A stretch of DNA of 64,000 nt. It comes from Perilla frutescens (lineage: Eukaryota > Streptophyta > Magnoliopsida > Lamiales > Lamiaceae). Each line of letters begins with the position of its first letter. Within the stretch, counting starts at the first letter, position 1. This document shows, piece after piece, positions 32,028 to 44,169 of the stretch. The position numbers and the translations under genes are program-made. Location: NCBI GenBank assembly GCA_026008535.1, contig BRKX01000007.1:58083001-58147000 (forward strand), read 5' to 3'. The notes below the pieces were generated by a model. It worked only from the letters and a program-made list of their open reading frames with translations. It was not told where the DNA came from and searched no databases.

Positions 32028-33938
32028 ATGAAGAAAGGAACCCACACCGAATCATCCTCTACACCTCCAGTCGATCACCATTCGACTTCACCACCTTTGG
32101 ACCCGTCCAAAGACCCTTCTAAAGCACCCATGGAGTCATATTCGGATCCACCCGCACCGTGGGATCCCAAGTACCATTTTGAAGCGTTGTCTAAGCATGT
32201 TAAAAGACAACACTAGGCCCTCTCTGACAAAATAGACAATTTAGTGCATACTCTTGAACGCACTAAAATGACACCTGTCTTTCCTCCACCCATTCGAGGA
32301 AACCAACGTCTAGAGCGTCACAATGAGCCTGAAGAGGAGTACTTTGATGAGAATACTGAAGAATTTGACCGAGGCCGTCACCCGAGAAGAGGTCATAGTC
32401 GAGATGACTATGAAGAGGATCGAATGCTCCACAACATCAAAACGAGCATTCCAGAGTTTGAAGGCCTTCACGATCCCGATATCTATCTTGATTGGGAACG
32501 TAAGGTAGAAAAGATTTTTGCATGCTATGATTTTTCAGAAGCTAAAAAGGTGCAGCTAGCATGTTTGGAGTTTAAAGCTACGAAGCCACTTGGTGGGAAA
32601 TGCAGCAAGAAAGAAGACGAAGAAACAGAAATCCACCCATTGACAATTGGGAGGAAATGAAAGGATTCTTGCGTGGACGCTTCATCCCAGTCCACTATGA
32701 AAGAGAGCTTGAGAAGAAGCTCAACCGGATCAAGCAAGGAGCTAGATCGATCGACGAGTACCACAAAGAGCTAGAAACGGCCCTGAATCGAGTCGGAAAA
32801 GAGGAGGCCTTAAATGCTACCATCATTCGGTACATTGAAGGTATGAATCCAGACATTGCCTGTGAAGTAGAGCTCAAAGAATTCACAAGCATAGAGAGAA
32901 TGGTGCAATACGCATCAATTGTGGAAAAGCAGTTGCAAGAAGGCCGCTGTCGATCCAGTCAGACTTCAGCCCCTACTCGACAACCTTGGAGTAAAGGTAC
33001 ACCTTCCACATCACCTTCTACTCCTTCTACTGAATCCACACGACCCCGAGGTCAATCCGGCCCTCCGGAACGCCGTTTTGATCGTTCTACACCGCAAGCA
33101 AGCCGTAGACCCGAGTCTACACCCAGGCCACCATTCCAACGGCCCAATCAGTCCACTCCAACGCCGAATGCAGCCCCTAGTCGAGCCCGTGACATCCAAT
33201 GTCATAAATGCCAAGGTTGGGGTCATTTTCAGAACCAATGTCCAAACCGGCGTGTTCTGTTCCTCAATGAACAGAATGGACTTGAATCAGCCAGTGAAGA
33301 TGAAGAGGATACCCAAGACGCCGCCCCTGAAGCAGTCAAGGTCCCTGAAGTCGAGCCAGATGATGATGAAGTCGAGCTACCTCATGTCAGCTTGGTTTCT
33401 ATTCGCAGTCTGAACATCAACCGTGAAGACGAAGAGCAATCGCAAAGAGAGAACATCTTCTACACTCGAGTTGCCATCAAAGATCAGACTTGTGCCATGA
33501 TCATCGACAGTGGGAGTGTAATCAACGCAATCAGTCAGTATGCCGTTGATAAACTCGCCCTCACCACTACAAAGCATCCAAAACCGTACAAGTTGCAGTG
33601 GCTCACAGATCGTGGATCCATCAGAGTTACAGGTCAGGTACACGTTACTTTTACTAAAGGTCGTTATTCTGACACTGTTCTTTGTGATGTTATTCCCATG
33701 GAAGCAGCCCATATCCTGTTAGGAAGACCGTGGCAGTTCGACAGAAAAGCAGTTCACGATGGTTTAGCCAACACCTACTCGATTACTCGAGATGGTCGAA
33801 CCACTGTACTCAAGCCACTCACTCCTAAAGCCGTTGCAGAGGATCAAGAAAGGATGCAAGAGAGATTCAAGCAAGAACGGGCAAAACAAGCCGCAGCCGC
33901 AGCCCGAACCAACTCGGCCGCCACTTCAACGCCGAGTT
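32028..33938 (+). pseudogene. D3 gag-protease (one stop, one frameshift)
   Basis: Starts MKKGTHTESSS at 32028. Stop codon TAG at 32214-32216 where D1 has CAG. A 1-base deletion near 32577 (TTTAAAGCTACG; D1 has TTTAAAGGCTATG) shifts the capsid frame just before WWE. Afterwards the frame is open: capsid FIPVHYERELEKK, Pro/Ser/Arg linker, intact CCHC knuckle CHKCQGWGHFQNQC (33208-33249), acidic linker, protease DSGSVINAISQYAVDKL and LLGRPWQFDRK. Cut at 33938 by the B2 LTR within the Ala/Ser/Thr linker. The single reading frame through gag and protease shows that this family has a fused gag-pol. Confidence 0.86.
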
Positions 33939-34839
33939 TGATACGAACCCGAAAAGCATAAAAGAATCAAATCCAAAGATACTATTGAGAGCTTCAAAGT
34001 TAATCATGTTGTTCAAGGTTAAAGATTGGAGATCAAGATTTGAAGAACAAGACATTAATAAATTCGAATATGATGAGCAGCCCATGGAGTTAATTAATTC
34101 AGCCCATGTTTGAATTATTAGAGCCCAAGTTTGAAGGCCCAAAGTGTTGGGATTTTATCTAGATTATTTTAGATTTTATTATCTTATTTTGGTCTTGTTG
34201 ATTTTTAGTCTTTTTGATTTTTGGTCTTTTTGATTTTACCTTAATTAGGGACTTCTGGTCAAAATAGGATTCCTAGTTGATCTACTTAGGATTTTTGAAA
34301 TCCTTTAGCTATTAGGTTTAGATTTTCAGTTTTATGCTCCTATAAATAGGAGTACCATGTGACATTCATAATTCAGACGTTGCATGAAATAAAGAGTTAA
34401 TTTCTCAATTGTCTCACCGATCCTTTGGTTGATCACATTTATCGATCCTTTGGTTGATCAAACACAATTCTATTGATCTAGCAATTCAATAGTCTTATTC
34501 AAGTTCTTCAGGGTACAATCGAGTACTTGGGAGAATTGCTAACAAATCGGAGAAGATCGAAGTAGCTGCGTTTCGTCTCTTGAAGTCGGGGTTCAGCTGA
34601 AGTTCCAATCGATTCTACCTATCATCTACATCTTGACGCCACTACCTTTATCCACAAGACACTATTCGTCCGCCTCCTATCTTCCACAAACTATCCTAGT
34701 AAGTTCTATATCAATTCGAGTCCAAAATTCCTATCTCTTTAAGTCAGATTGTTCCTTCCTTTCTCGCTGACGTTGTTCGATTCTTAAGTCTTCCGCTTGC
34801 GTATTCTTGTGTCTTGGATTATTTGTCCGGGTCACATCA
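33939..34839 (+). repeat. B2 5' LTR (901 bp)
   Basis: Starts TGATACGAACCC, ends GTCCGGGTCACATCA. TATAAATA at 34341-34348; AATAAAG-type signal shortly after. Confidence 0.9.
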
Positions 34840-34845
34840 TAAATT

Positions 34846-34861
34846 TGGCATCAGAGCCACG
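34846..34861 (+). promoter_or_regulatory. Primer-binding site of B2
   Basis: TGGCATCAGAGCCACG, six bases after the LTR end. Confidence 0.85.
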
Positions 34862-35452
34862 TCAGCTCTGCTGGTCGTGGTTCAATCCGACGTGTCATCT
34901 ACGTGTCAAATACGTGTCTTTTAATTTTCGTTTGTTTTTCAAGTTGTAATATTGTTATTCATTGAAAAAAAAAGAGAGTAAAAGAGCAAAGGGATCGAAA
35001 TCCCTACAGCAAAAAAAAAAATTAAAAAAAAAAAGTCACCAGAAAAAAAAGAAAAAAAAAATGAAAATTCAGATATATTTTCTTGTTGAATTCGATTTTA
35101 TTGTTTTAGATAGGCTTGAATCCATCTTAGATAGATATTTTGGGATTTGTTAGATTGTGTTCACACTTGGTCAAACTTATCCAAAAATATTCTACCTTAT
35201 CCACTAGATTTCCTACCTTGTTTAGATATCTTCCATCATAATCCATATCTAATCAAGATCATCCATCCTTATCCATCATAGATTTCGATCCTTACACCTC
35301 TAGGATTCGAAATTTTCAGATCATACACACCTACACCCGGTGCACCTTATACACCACATAGTCCGTACACCCATACACCCGTGGTCCACATGCACCAAAA
35401 TCAGCAGGTTTACCTACACCATCTATACAACATCCCCACATCATCAAGTTAG
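34862..35452 (+). other. B2 untranslated leader
   Basis: No real gene. Oligo(A) blocks 34964-35060 give a Lys-rich 63-aa frame that I regard as a by-product. Then an AT-rich stretch and CCATACACCCGTGG repeats near 35350-35395. Confidence 0.72.
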
Positions 35453-35577
35453 ATGGATCCGGTTCGAGTCCGCCCGAATCGATTCAGAGATGCCGATGGT
35501 CTACACCGCAACAAGATAACCATCCCAGAGTTTGAGGGTCTATACGATCCAGAAGTGTACCTAGATTGGGGACGCAT
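35453..35577 (+). pseudogene. B2 gag, first piece
   Basis: Starts MDPVRVRPNRF as in B1 and runs into IPEFEGLYDPEVYLDW, the beginning of the capsid domain. Interrupted at CGCAT by solo LTR T. Continues at 38171 in frame once that insertion and its duplication are removed. Confidence 0.87.
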
Positions 35578-37601
35578 TGTAACACCCACCCCAATAAAAT
35601 AAATGTAAAATATAAAGTAATGTAAAAATGTGGGTGAGTCATCTCTTAGCAAAATATAAGCATGTACTTTTCCATTAAAAAGTGTTGAACATTAAAAATT
35701 ATTTAGGTTAACATGTGGTGCATTTAAAGTAAATGATAATTATAGAAAAAAAATATATAATTTATTAAAGAGTGTAAAGAAATTATTGCTTTCTTTGCAG
35801 AAATATTCCAAGAATATGGAGATAAATTAAAATCCAAACCTATGATATATCTAAGCAATAAAATACAATAAAATACCCTTGCCCTCCTCACAGGTCGTCA
35901 TCCATGTATACACTTCTCAGAACTTGTCAGAGCTCTAAGCATCCATGTATTGATGCACCACACGTTATCACTTTCACCTACAATGCATGAACTACATGAG
36001 CTAAAGCTCAGTAAGCAGAAATCATGATCATGCATGTCCATTGACACTCACAACGCATATGAAATATGCAACACCACCACGAATGGCAAATGCTCGTGAA
36101 TAAAATACTTTTATGCCATCTCGAAAGCATTTTCAACGCTTAGGAACTTGGCTCCCTTCACCAGACACCAACATGAGTCATGAGCTCATAATATAATCAA
36201 TATCACTTGGCCAGAATGTGATTAGTGCACTCATGTGGCTCATCCTTCCTGGACCCCAAGGGACACGCCCCCTGCCTGTTCCCTTTGATCCCACATGAAA
36301 GTCATCCCACATCAGCCACTCATCACCTCAAAGGTGCAGTCGAAGTGGACCATCCTCCCTGGACCCCAAGGGACACGCCCCCTGCCTGTTCCCTTTGATC
36401 CCACATGGAAGTCATCCCACTCAAGGCACAAATATCAACACAGCACAACACGGGCTGGTGGTGACCAATCCCAAACAAAACATTTTCTCTTGCTCAAAAC
36501 CATTTCATGCATGCAACCTCGATCATGTCTGTATGACGTGCATGCATATGCTCGTGCTCATGTACAAAATATTCAATGCAAATAGATAGAACGCCATAAG
36601 CATATCACACCATACATTTATGAGGTAATAAATTATAACAACACAATAGCAAATAATAATCACATATAATCAAATAATAATATATTCATGCATTGTAGTT
36701 GCAAATGGATTTCTACTTACCTCGAGTCCAAGCTTACAAAACTTGAGATTCTGAATCAGGTGATTCCTCAGCAAAATCTAACTGGTAACTAACAACATTA
36801 AATTACTAATTAGTGATTGATCATAGAATTGTATAATTTCTTCTTAATATAACAATCTTATTATTTTAACACTACGACATTTTAATTAGTTTTCTTTATT
36901 CTTTTATAAATGCTCAATATTACTATTCAAATTATAAAAACTATATATATATATATATAATATAAATTTAGAAATTAATTCATTAACATATGAGATCATA
37001 TAATTTACATACCATACCACTCTTAACTTATTTTGATGTTATATCTATGTTTATATATACGACCACTATTTCATTAATTGATTATTTTACCAATATAATC
37101 AAGCTTCTTTGGATCATAGGACGATATAACATGAAATTGATTTGTCTAATTAATAATATTATTTATCCTTTATCCCACCATTAATTAATGAAATTATACT
37201 CACATAAGTCACATGCTTTAAGTAAGAATCGATCTCACTTAATGTAATCTCACAATAATTATAATTAATCTATTATTTACTAGGTTAATAAATCCACAAC
37301 AACCATATATATATATATATATAATTTACAACATATTCTACCCACAATCATTATATATAAATAATTGTGTTCCAATACAAATAACCCCAAATTCAGCTAA
37401 GAATTCGTACTCTTTGTATTCAGATTACCAACTTAGTTTGAATAATTAATTAGTAATCTCTAGTACTAATCATTTTCTCTAGCAATCAAAAGAATAATAT
37501 AACTACAATTAAATACACAACATGGATTTGGTACCTTCACTATTTTGAGGGTTCGTCTTCTTCCCTTTCTTTATTTTCATCTCAAATTCCTTTTATGAGG
37601 T

Positions 37602-37632
<31 letters not shown>

Positions 37633-38165
37633 ATGTATGTATATATAAATGTGGATATAGGTGATATAATTCTTAACCCACAATCTTTAGACTAGGTCTG
37701 TATAAATCTCAACTATTGACACATCAAGATTCAATTCTTGCCACCTCAAATTTCATATTTTTTTTGCCACCTCTGCAAGTGATATATACGTGGAGCTCTA
37801 TTACATATCTTACATAATGTATTAATTTTATTTATATAAATATACCATACAGATTATTACATAAATAATTCAATTTTCATTTGATATAATCTTCTATTTA
37901 ATTAATTATTTAACTCATGGCTCATGACTAACATCCAATCACCAAGTTTCTTACACGAATGCATTTTCTCAATTCATATATAATAAAATATTATTCTAAT
38001 TATATTTATGGTTTCTTCTTCTACAAGCATTAGCTTTAATGAGATCATTGTTCACATAAACGACATAAAAATTATAAATTTTAACTTATCTTGTGTAACT
38101 TTTATGGGCATATAAAGCACTAGTTATATCTACACAAAAATAGAAGTAGAAGTACGGTTATTACA
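35578..38165 (+). repeat. T: solo LTR of an unrelated element (2588 bp)
   Basis: Begins TGTAACACCCACCCC and ends GGTTATTACA, giving imperfect TGTAA/TTACA termini. Flanked by CGCAT at 35573-35577 and 38166-38170, a perfect 5-bp target-site duplication. AT-rich, no coding domain, no similarity to other sequence in the window. TGTAACACCC starts are common in large chromovirus (Tekay/Del) LTRs; that family assignment is from memory. Orientation is assumed from this start. Confidence 0.78.
36236..36420 (+). repeat. Internal 75-bp direct repeat in T
   Basis: Units 36236-36310 and 36346-36420, offset 110 bases. Both contain the GC-rich core GGACACGCCCCCTGCCTGTT, which contrasts with the AT-rich surroundings. 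Confidence 0.85.
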
Positions 38166-38170
38166 CGCAT

Positions 38171-38514
38171 AGTTGATAAGATTTTTAAGTATTACTACTT
38201 CCCCGATCCAAAGAAGGTGCAATTAGCCACATTGGAGTTTAAAGACTACGCAGCAACATGGTGGGAATTCCAGCAAGATCGATGCCGCCGAGATCACCTT
38301 CCACCTATCGACACATGGCGTGAGTTGAAAGATTTGATGCGGAAACGCTTCATTCCAGACCACTACCAATGGGAGTTAGAGGAGAAGCTATACAAGCTTA
38401 GGCAAAGAGATCGAAGTGTAAATGCCTACTACAACAAAATGATTGAAGCCATGAGACGAGCTGATATAGAGGAGTATCTAGAAGATACCATGGATAGATT
38501 CCTAGCTGGTCTAC
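38171..38514 (+). pseudogene. B2 gag, second piece
   Basis: Capsid domain continues: FKDYAATWWEFQQDRCRR, FIPDHYQWELEEKLY and DRFLAGL. Interrupted after TCTAC by element C3, and resumes at 43232 in frame. Confidence 0.87.
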
Positions 38515-39730
38515 TGATACGACCCGGACTATGCTAGGACGAATCTTGAGAATACGTAGCGGAAGACTTCTGGATACGAAACACGTCAGCGAATGAAGGG
38601 CTTCAATCCGACTCGATAAACAACGAAAAATTAGACAATCTAGACAAATAAAATACCTAAACTATGACACAAAATACGTAACACAAATCCAATGGATGAT
38701 TGGGCTGTTTTGGACGAGTTTATGGACGAGTAGGGTGAAGGGATTTTAGGCGTGAAGTATGGGTGAAGAAGGGCTTGAGTAGATAGGGTATGATAGAGTT
38801 GTATCGAACTTACGGTTTGTATGGGACGAACACGATCTTTGAACACCACGGGGCTGACTTGGAAACGGACGTGGATGATGATGAATGGCGTCGAATATGG
38901 CTGGATGGTGGATGATTTGTAGATGTGAATTACAACCCGATAGCCTCCTTGAATCTCGAACGTACCCAAGGATGAAATCTCTAAGTTGATCTTCGGATAG
39001 CGAATACCGGTTAATCCCTCAAGTGGATTAAGCAATACCCTTGAGTAAGACTTAAAGTTGCTAGCTCCAAGAATATGAATTTGTTAATCAAAACTCACAA
39101 AGATTTAAAAGGGGGTTGAGACAATATTGAAAGCAAAGCTTAATTAATCAAATATAGTCTAAAATAATAATGTTACATGGATCCCCTATTTATAGGGCTA
39201 AGATGGACGAAATTAAAGATAAAAAAGGCTTAAAAATTGATCCAAAAGGGATCTCTAACTATACTAGGAAGTTCCCTAAACTAGAATTCTATTCAAGGTA
39301 GGAAATTGCCTTAAATACAATTCTAGTCAAATTTGACCTCAATATGGACGAAAATTACTCCTAATTAATTAAATAAATCTGATCCAACTATAGTCTTAAT
39401 TAAATAAAATAAATACTATAGTCTAAATAAAATTCAACCCCTTAATTAAATAACTAAGGGACGAAAATTCCATGCAACGCGAATCTGCCATGCATGCACA
39501 ATTTGATGAGTTCTATCTTCATGCATTGCTCTTCAAATCTTGATCTCCAATCTTTGATTATTAACAAAGTAGTAATCTTTGGGATGCTCTCAATTCCTTT
39601 GTCATCTTCGAACTTCTTACATACAAATGCTTGGAAAAATCCTTGCAATTGTATTGCTCGAAGTCGTGTAAATGGACCACGTATTTGCAGCTCCGGATTA
39701 AGCTCTTCAAGGCTTTTCGTGGCTTCATCA
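38515..39730 (-). repeat. C3 3' LTR (1216 bp)
   Basis: Sense start TGATGAAGCCACG at 39730, sense end GGTCGTATCA at 38515. Contains the last 90 or so codons of the ORF. Confidence 0.93.
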
Positions 39731-41139
39731 TTCCCCTCCTCTTGAAAAGAATTCGTCCTCGAATTCAAAGCTCCGGGATCAAAGACGAACACGAATTGGC
39801 CATCAAATTCTTTTTGCACAAGCTGCATAAAACACATCTTCATGAACGTACACATCAACTTGGTGTCAAATGGCCGAAAATCTAGCTCCATAGTTTGTCT
39901 TGACATGGCATTCACGATCAAATCTGGTGGTACATCAACTTCCAATGGAATTTCTTCAACAACCTGTAAAATAAAGACATCACAAGAAAACGGTTGACAA
40001 AAAATGTTAGAACTCGGCAGCTCCTCCATGTTAGCTTGTTCGAGCTCTTCAGGATCTTCAACCATTGTCTCATGGATATCATTCTCCTTTTTATAACAAG
40101 GTTGTATCTCCAACAACTCTTCAACTTCTTCAACTGCAGCAATGATCTCCATTTCTTCTTCTTCTTCTTCACTCAAAGATTGATCCGACTCTTCTAGATT
40201 AAGCTCTTCAACAACCTTCTCTTCTTTTTCAACATTCTCACAAGTTGCAACATCGATCAGTTCTTTAATAGATGCATCAACTGAAATTGTTACCTCTAAA
40301 GTAGAATCTTCTTTGATGGCAACGATCTCAGATGGTAACTCAACGTGGATCTGTTCTTGAATGTTGTGAGCTTGGTTTGGCACATCCATGACTGGCTGAA
40401 CTGGTGATGTAGGCCGTGTAGGTGGCACATAGGTACGTAGAAACTCCTCGAATGACTCAAGTTCGCTCCAACAAAATGGGGCTATTTGGCGATGAGCTCT
40501 AGGTGACAACTCTTGAACCTCTTCTTTTGACTTCATCTCTAGTTCTTCTAGCCACTTTTCTATCCGAATGGCGTATTCCACCATGTCTTCCAACTCGTCG
40601 AAGCGGTACAATGCTACTCTTTCACGGATTGCTCTTCGTAGACCAGCTAGAAATCTATCCATGGTGTCTTCTGGATATTCTTCTACATCAGCTCGTCTCA
40701 TGGCTTCAATCATTTTGTTGTAGTAGTCATTTACACTTCGATTTCTTTGTCTGAGCTTGTATAGCTTTTCCTCCAACTCCCATTGGTAGTGGTCTGGAAT
40801 GAAGCGTTTTCGCATCAAATCTTTCAACTCACGCCATGTGTCGATGGGTGGAAGGTGGTCTCTGTGGCACCGGTTCTGCTGGAATTCCCACCATGTTGTT
40901 GCGTAGCCTTTAAACTTTGACGAAACTAGCTGCACTTTCTTTTTCTCGGGGAAGTCATAGCACTCAAAAAGTTTTTCTACTTTGCATTCCCAATCCAAAT
41001 AGATGTCGGGATAGTATAGACCTTCAAACTCAGGTATGATCATGTTTTTGTTGCGGTAGAGATGGCGAGAATTTGGTGTATATGGTGTATGGGTATACGG
41101 AGTATGATTGGTGTATGGTGTATGGACCGGATGGTACAT
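39454..41139 (-). CDS. Gag-like polyprotein of C3 (561 aa)
   Basis: Intact ORF. It starts MYHPVHTPYTNHTP with HTPYT repeats encoded by the leader's CCATACACC repeats; a later Met (KNMIIPEFEG) just before the capsid is an alternative start. Capsid domain about residues 33-200 (YYPDIYLDWE, WWEFQQNRC, FIPDHYQWE, DRFLAGL). No zinc knuckle, protease or pol. Then a spacer (about 205-440) shared in part with B1/B2 (ELSPRAHRQ, FEEFLRTYVPPTRP) plus a Glu-rich run. Near 445-465 comes DGQFVFVFDPG, then NSRTNSFQEEGND across the polypurine tract and, in the LTR, PELQIRGPFTRLRA and WRSRFEEQ. The tail resembles the end of A/D integrase, although this protein has no integrase. Confidence 0.88.
   Translation of the reverse strand: MYHPVHTPYTNHTPYTHTPYTPNSRHLYRNKNMIIPEFEGLYYPDIYLDWECKVEKLFECYDFPEKKKVQLVSSKFKGYATTWWEFQQNRCHRDHLPPIDTWRELKDLMRKRFIPDHYQWELEEKLYKLRQRNRSVNDYYNKMIEAMRRADVEEYPEDTMDRFLAGLRRAIRERVALYRFDELEDMVEYAIRIEKWLEELEMKSKEEVQELSPRAHRQIAPFCWSELESFEEFLRTYVPPTRPTSPVQPVMDVPNQAHNIQEQIHVELPSEIVAIKEDSTLEVTISVDASIKELIDVATCENVEKEEKVVEELNLEESDQSLSEEEEEEMEIIAAVEEVEELLEIQPCYKKENDIHETMVEDPEELEQANMEELPSSNIFCQPFSCDVFILQVVEEIPLEVDVPPDLIVNAMSRQTMELDFRPFDTKLMCTFMKMCFMQLVQKEFDGQFVFVFDPGALNSRTNSFQEEGNDEATKSLEELNPELQIRGPFTRLRAIQLQGFFQAFVCKKFEDDKGIESIPKITTLLIIKDWRSRFEEQCMKIELIKLCMHGRFALHGIFVP
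39731..39742 (-). promoter_or_regulatory. Polypurine tract of C3
   Basis: Sense AGAGGAGGGGAA directly before the 3' LTR start TGATGAAG. Confidence 0.87.
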
Positions 41140-41988
41140 GGGTGCATATGTGTATGGTCTGGATGGTGTATATGAGTGTGAACAGATGATATATGTGGAA
41201 TAAGATGAATTTTCGATCCCCTTGATGATGGTGGACGAAAATTTGAAGGGAGGAAGTGTATGTGGAAGGTTTGGAAGGATTTGGATGGAAGAAAGCTAGA
41301 AAAGGAAAGAATTAGATGTATTTTTGAAGTTCCCAAATAGAATAGGAATCCAAAAATAAATCCCAAATGTAGAAGGAAAGAAATAGGAAAGAAGAAGGAA
41401 AGAAAGATTAGGTAATTTGGAAAGTGTTACACAATTGTGACACAATCTAAATATCCTAATTGAACTAGACTCTAAAAGGAAAGAACCAAAAATAATTTAC
41501 AACTCAAAAGGAAACTACGAAAATAAAATAAAAACTTGGAAGGAAAGTTCCAAAAATAAAATAAGACTCTAAAGGAAGTTACCAACTAAGGAATTATCCT
41601 AGAAGGAAACTACCAAAATTAAAATAGAACTTAGAAGGAAAGTTCCAAAAATAAAATAGACTCACAAGGTAACTACCAAATAAGATGTATTACTAAAAGG
41701 AAATTACCAAAATAAATCAAGACTCAAATGGTAACACAATGAATATACCTCTTTTTTTTTTTTTTTTTTTTAATTTTCGGATTTTTTTTTCTTTTTTTTT
41801 ATCCGATTTTTTTTTCTTTTTTTTTTTCGACGGCTTTTTCTCTTTTTTTTTTGTCGATGCTCTTTTTTTTTTTCAATTGATACCTATGCTATTACAACTC
41901 GATAAAATAAAAAAAATAAAGAAGACATGTAAGACGACACGTAGGATAAAAATGACACGTCGGATTGAACCACGACCAGCAGAGCTGA
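41140..41988 (-). other. C3 untranslated leader
   Basis: No gene. In sense: oligo(A) blocks (41872-41752), a long run of short TTGGTA.TTTCCTTT-type repeats (about 41735-41410), then the start of the CCATACACC repeats. Confidence 0.72.
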
Positions 41989-42004
41989 CGTGGCTCTGAT
42001 ACCA
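41989..42004 (-). promoter_or_regulatory. Primer-binding site of C3
   Basis: Sense TGGTATCAGAGCCACG, the unaltered plant iMet site, six bases inside the LTR end. Confidence 0.9.
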
Positions 42005-42010
42005 AATTTA

Positions 42011-43226
42011 TGATACGACCCGGACTATGCTAGGACGAATCTTGAGAATACGTAGCGGAAGACTTCTGGATACGAAACACGTCAGCGAATGAAGGGCTTC
42101 AATCCGACTCGATAAACAACGAAAAATTAGACAATCTAGACAAATAAAATACCTAAACTATGACACAAAATACGTAACACAAATCCAATGGATGATTGGG
42201 CTGTTTTGGACGAGTTTATGGACGAGTAGGGTGAAGGGATTTTAGGCGTGAAGTATGGGTGAAGAAGGGCTTGAGTAGATAGGGTATGATAGAGTTGTAT
42301 CGAACTTACGGTTTGTATGGGACGAACACGATCTTTGAACACCACGGGGCTGACTTGGAAACGGACGTGGATGATGATGAATGGCGTCGAATATGGCTGG
42401 ATGGTGGATGATTTGTAGATGTGAATTACAACCCGATAGCCTCCTTGAATCTCGAACGTACCCAAGGATGAAATCTCTAAGTTGATCTTCGGATAGCGAA
42501 TACCGGTTAATCCCTCAAGTGGATTAAGCAATACCCTTGAGTAAGACTTAAAGTTGCTAGCTCCAAGAATATGAATTTGTTAATCAAAACTCACAAAGAT
42601 TTAAAAGGGGGTTGAGACAATATTGAAAGCAAAGCTTAATTAATCAAATATAGTCTAAAATAATAATGTTACATGGATCCCCTATTTATAGGGCTAAGAT
42701 GGACGAAATTAAAGATAAAAAAGGCTTAAAAATTGATCCAAAAGGGATCTCTAACTATACTAGGAAGTTCCCTAAACTAGAATTCTATTCAAGGTAGGAA
42801 ATTGCCTTAAATACAATTCTAGTCAAATTTGACCTCAATATGGACGAAAATTACTCCTAATTAATTAAATAAATCTGATCCAACTATAGTCTTAATTAAA
42901 TAAAATAAATACTATAGTCTAAATAAAATTCAACCCCTTAATTAAATAACTAAGGGACGAAAATTCCATGCAACGCGAATCTGCCATGCATGCACAATTT
43001 GATGAGTTCTATCTTCATGCATTGCTCTTCAAATCTTGATCTCCAATCTTTGATTATTAACAAAGTAGTAATCTTTGGGATGCTCTCAATTCCTTTGTCA
43101 TCTTCGAACTTCTTACATACAAATGCTTGGAAAAATCCTTGCAATTGTATTGCTCGAAGTCGTGTAAATGGACCACGTATTTGCAGCTCCGGATTAAGCT
43201 CTTCAAGGCTTTTCGTGGCTTCATCA
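42011..43226 (-). repeat. C3 5' LTR (1216 bp)
   Basis: Same as 38515-39730 by eye. TATAAATA in sense at 42690-42683. Confidence 0.93.
42683..42690 (-). promoter_or_regulatory. TATA box of the C3 5' LTR
   Basis: Sense TATAAATAGGGG; the same motif is found in the C, D and F LTRs. Confidence 0.65.
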
Positions 43227-43231
43227 TCTAC

Positions 43232-44169
43232 GAAGGGAAATCCGAGAAAAGGTAGCATTGTATCACTTCGACAAGTTGAAAGACATGGTGCAATATGCCA
43301 TTGAGATAGAGAAGTGGTTAGAGAGACTAGAGATGAAGTCAAAAGAAGAGGTTCAAGTAGAGTCAAATGTAGAGTTATCACCTAGAGCTCATCGCCAAAC
43401 AGCCCCATTTCGTTGGAGCGAACCTGAGTCATTCGAGGAGTTTCTACGTACCTATGTACCACCTACACGGCCTGCATCACCAGTTCAGCCAGTCATGGAT
43501 GTGCCAAACCAAGCTCACGACATTCAAGAGGAGATCCATGTTGAGTTACCATCTGAGATCGTTGCCATCAAAGAAGATTCTACTTTTGAGGTAACAATTT
43601 CAGTCGATGCGCCTATTGATGAATTGATAGATGTTGCTACTTGTGAAGATGTTGGAGTAGTCGAGAGAGAAGAAATGAAGGTTGTTGCCGCCGTTGAGGA
43701 ATCCAAAAAAATTGAAAAGTTGGAGGAATTACAACCATGTTCTAAAAAGGAGAATCACATCAGTGGAGCAATGGTTGAAGATCACAAAGAATTCGATCAA
43801 GCAAGCATGGAAGAGCTACCGAATTCGAACATCATTTGTCAACCATTTTCTTGTGCTATCTATATCTTACAGGTTGTTGACGTTATTCCATTGAAAGTTG
43901 GGTTTGTGCAAAGAAAGATTGATGATCCATTCACGTTCGTCTTTGATCCTGGAGATTTGAATTCGAGGACGAATTCTTTTCAAGAGGATGGGAATGATAC
44001 GAACCTGAAAAGCATAAAAGAATCAAATCCAAAGATACTATTGAGAGCTTCAAAGTTAATCATGTTGTTAAAGGTTAAAGATTGGAGATCAAGATTTGAA
44101 GAACAAGACATTAATAAATTCGAATATGATGAGCAGCCCATGGAGTTAATTAATTCAGCCCATGTTTGA
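43232..44169 (+). pseudogene. B2 gag, third piece and tail
   Basis: Resumes inside Gag (REKVALYHFDKLKDMVQYAIE), then the spacer ELSPRAHRQTAPFRW, FEEFLRTYVPPTRP, acidic stretch, SNIICQPFSCAIYILQVVDV, FTFVFDPG, NSRTNSFQEDGND over the polypurine tract, and ends in the LTR with WRSRFEEQ and a stop at 44169. No stop or frameshift within the piece; only the two insertions break the gene. Confidence 0.86.
43981..43994 (+). promoter_or_regulatory. Polypurine tract of B2
   Basis: CAAGAGGATGGGAA before LTR start TGATACG; one T interrupts the purines compared with B1. Confidence 0.8.

Larger units (their letters stand above)
38515..43226 (-). mobile_element. C3: complete gag-only LTR retrotransposon, identical LTRs
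   Basis: 4712 bp, minus orientation, inserted in B2 gag with TCTAC duplicated (38510-38514 and 43227-43231). 5' LTR 43226-42011 and 3' LTR 39730-38515, both 1216 bp with no difference seen by eye. Perfect primer-binding site, oligo(A) leader, one intact ORF, polypurine tract. It has all cis signals but only Gag coding capacity. It is the youngest intact insertion in the window and a good candidate for recent mobility with help from A/D elements. Confidence 0.92.

Noticed and set aside
34962..35153. Lys-rich 63-aa ORF and similar Phe-rich or Lys-rich frames at oligo(A/T) tracts
   Set aside because: Translation of the leader oligo(A) block; low complexity.
36295..36589. 96-aa and 64-aa ORFs inside T
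   Set aside because: Short overlapping frames over the 75-bp repeat; no recognisable domain.
35578..38165. DNA transposon or Helitron instead of a solo LTR
   Set aside because: No transposase or rolling-circle replication ORF, 5-bp duplication and TG...CA ends fit an LTR better. Kept as LTR with moderate confidence.
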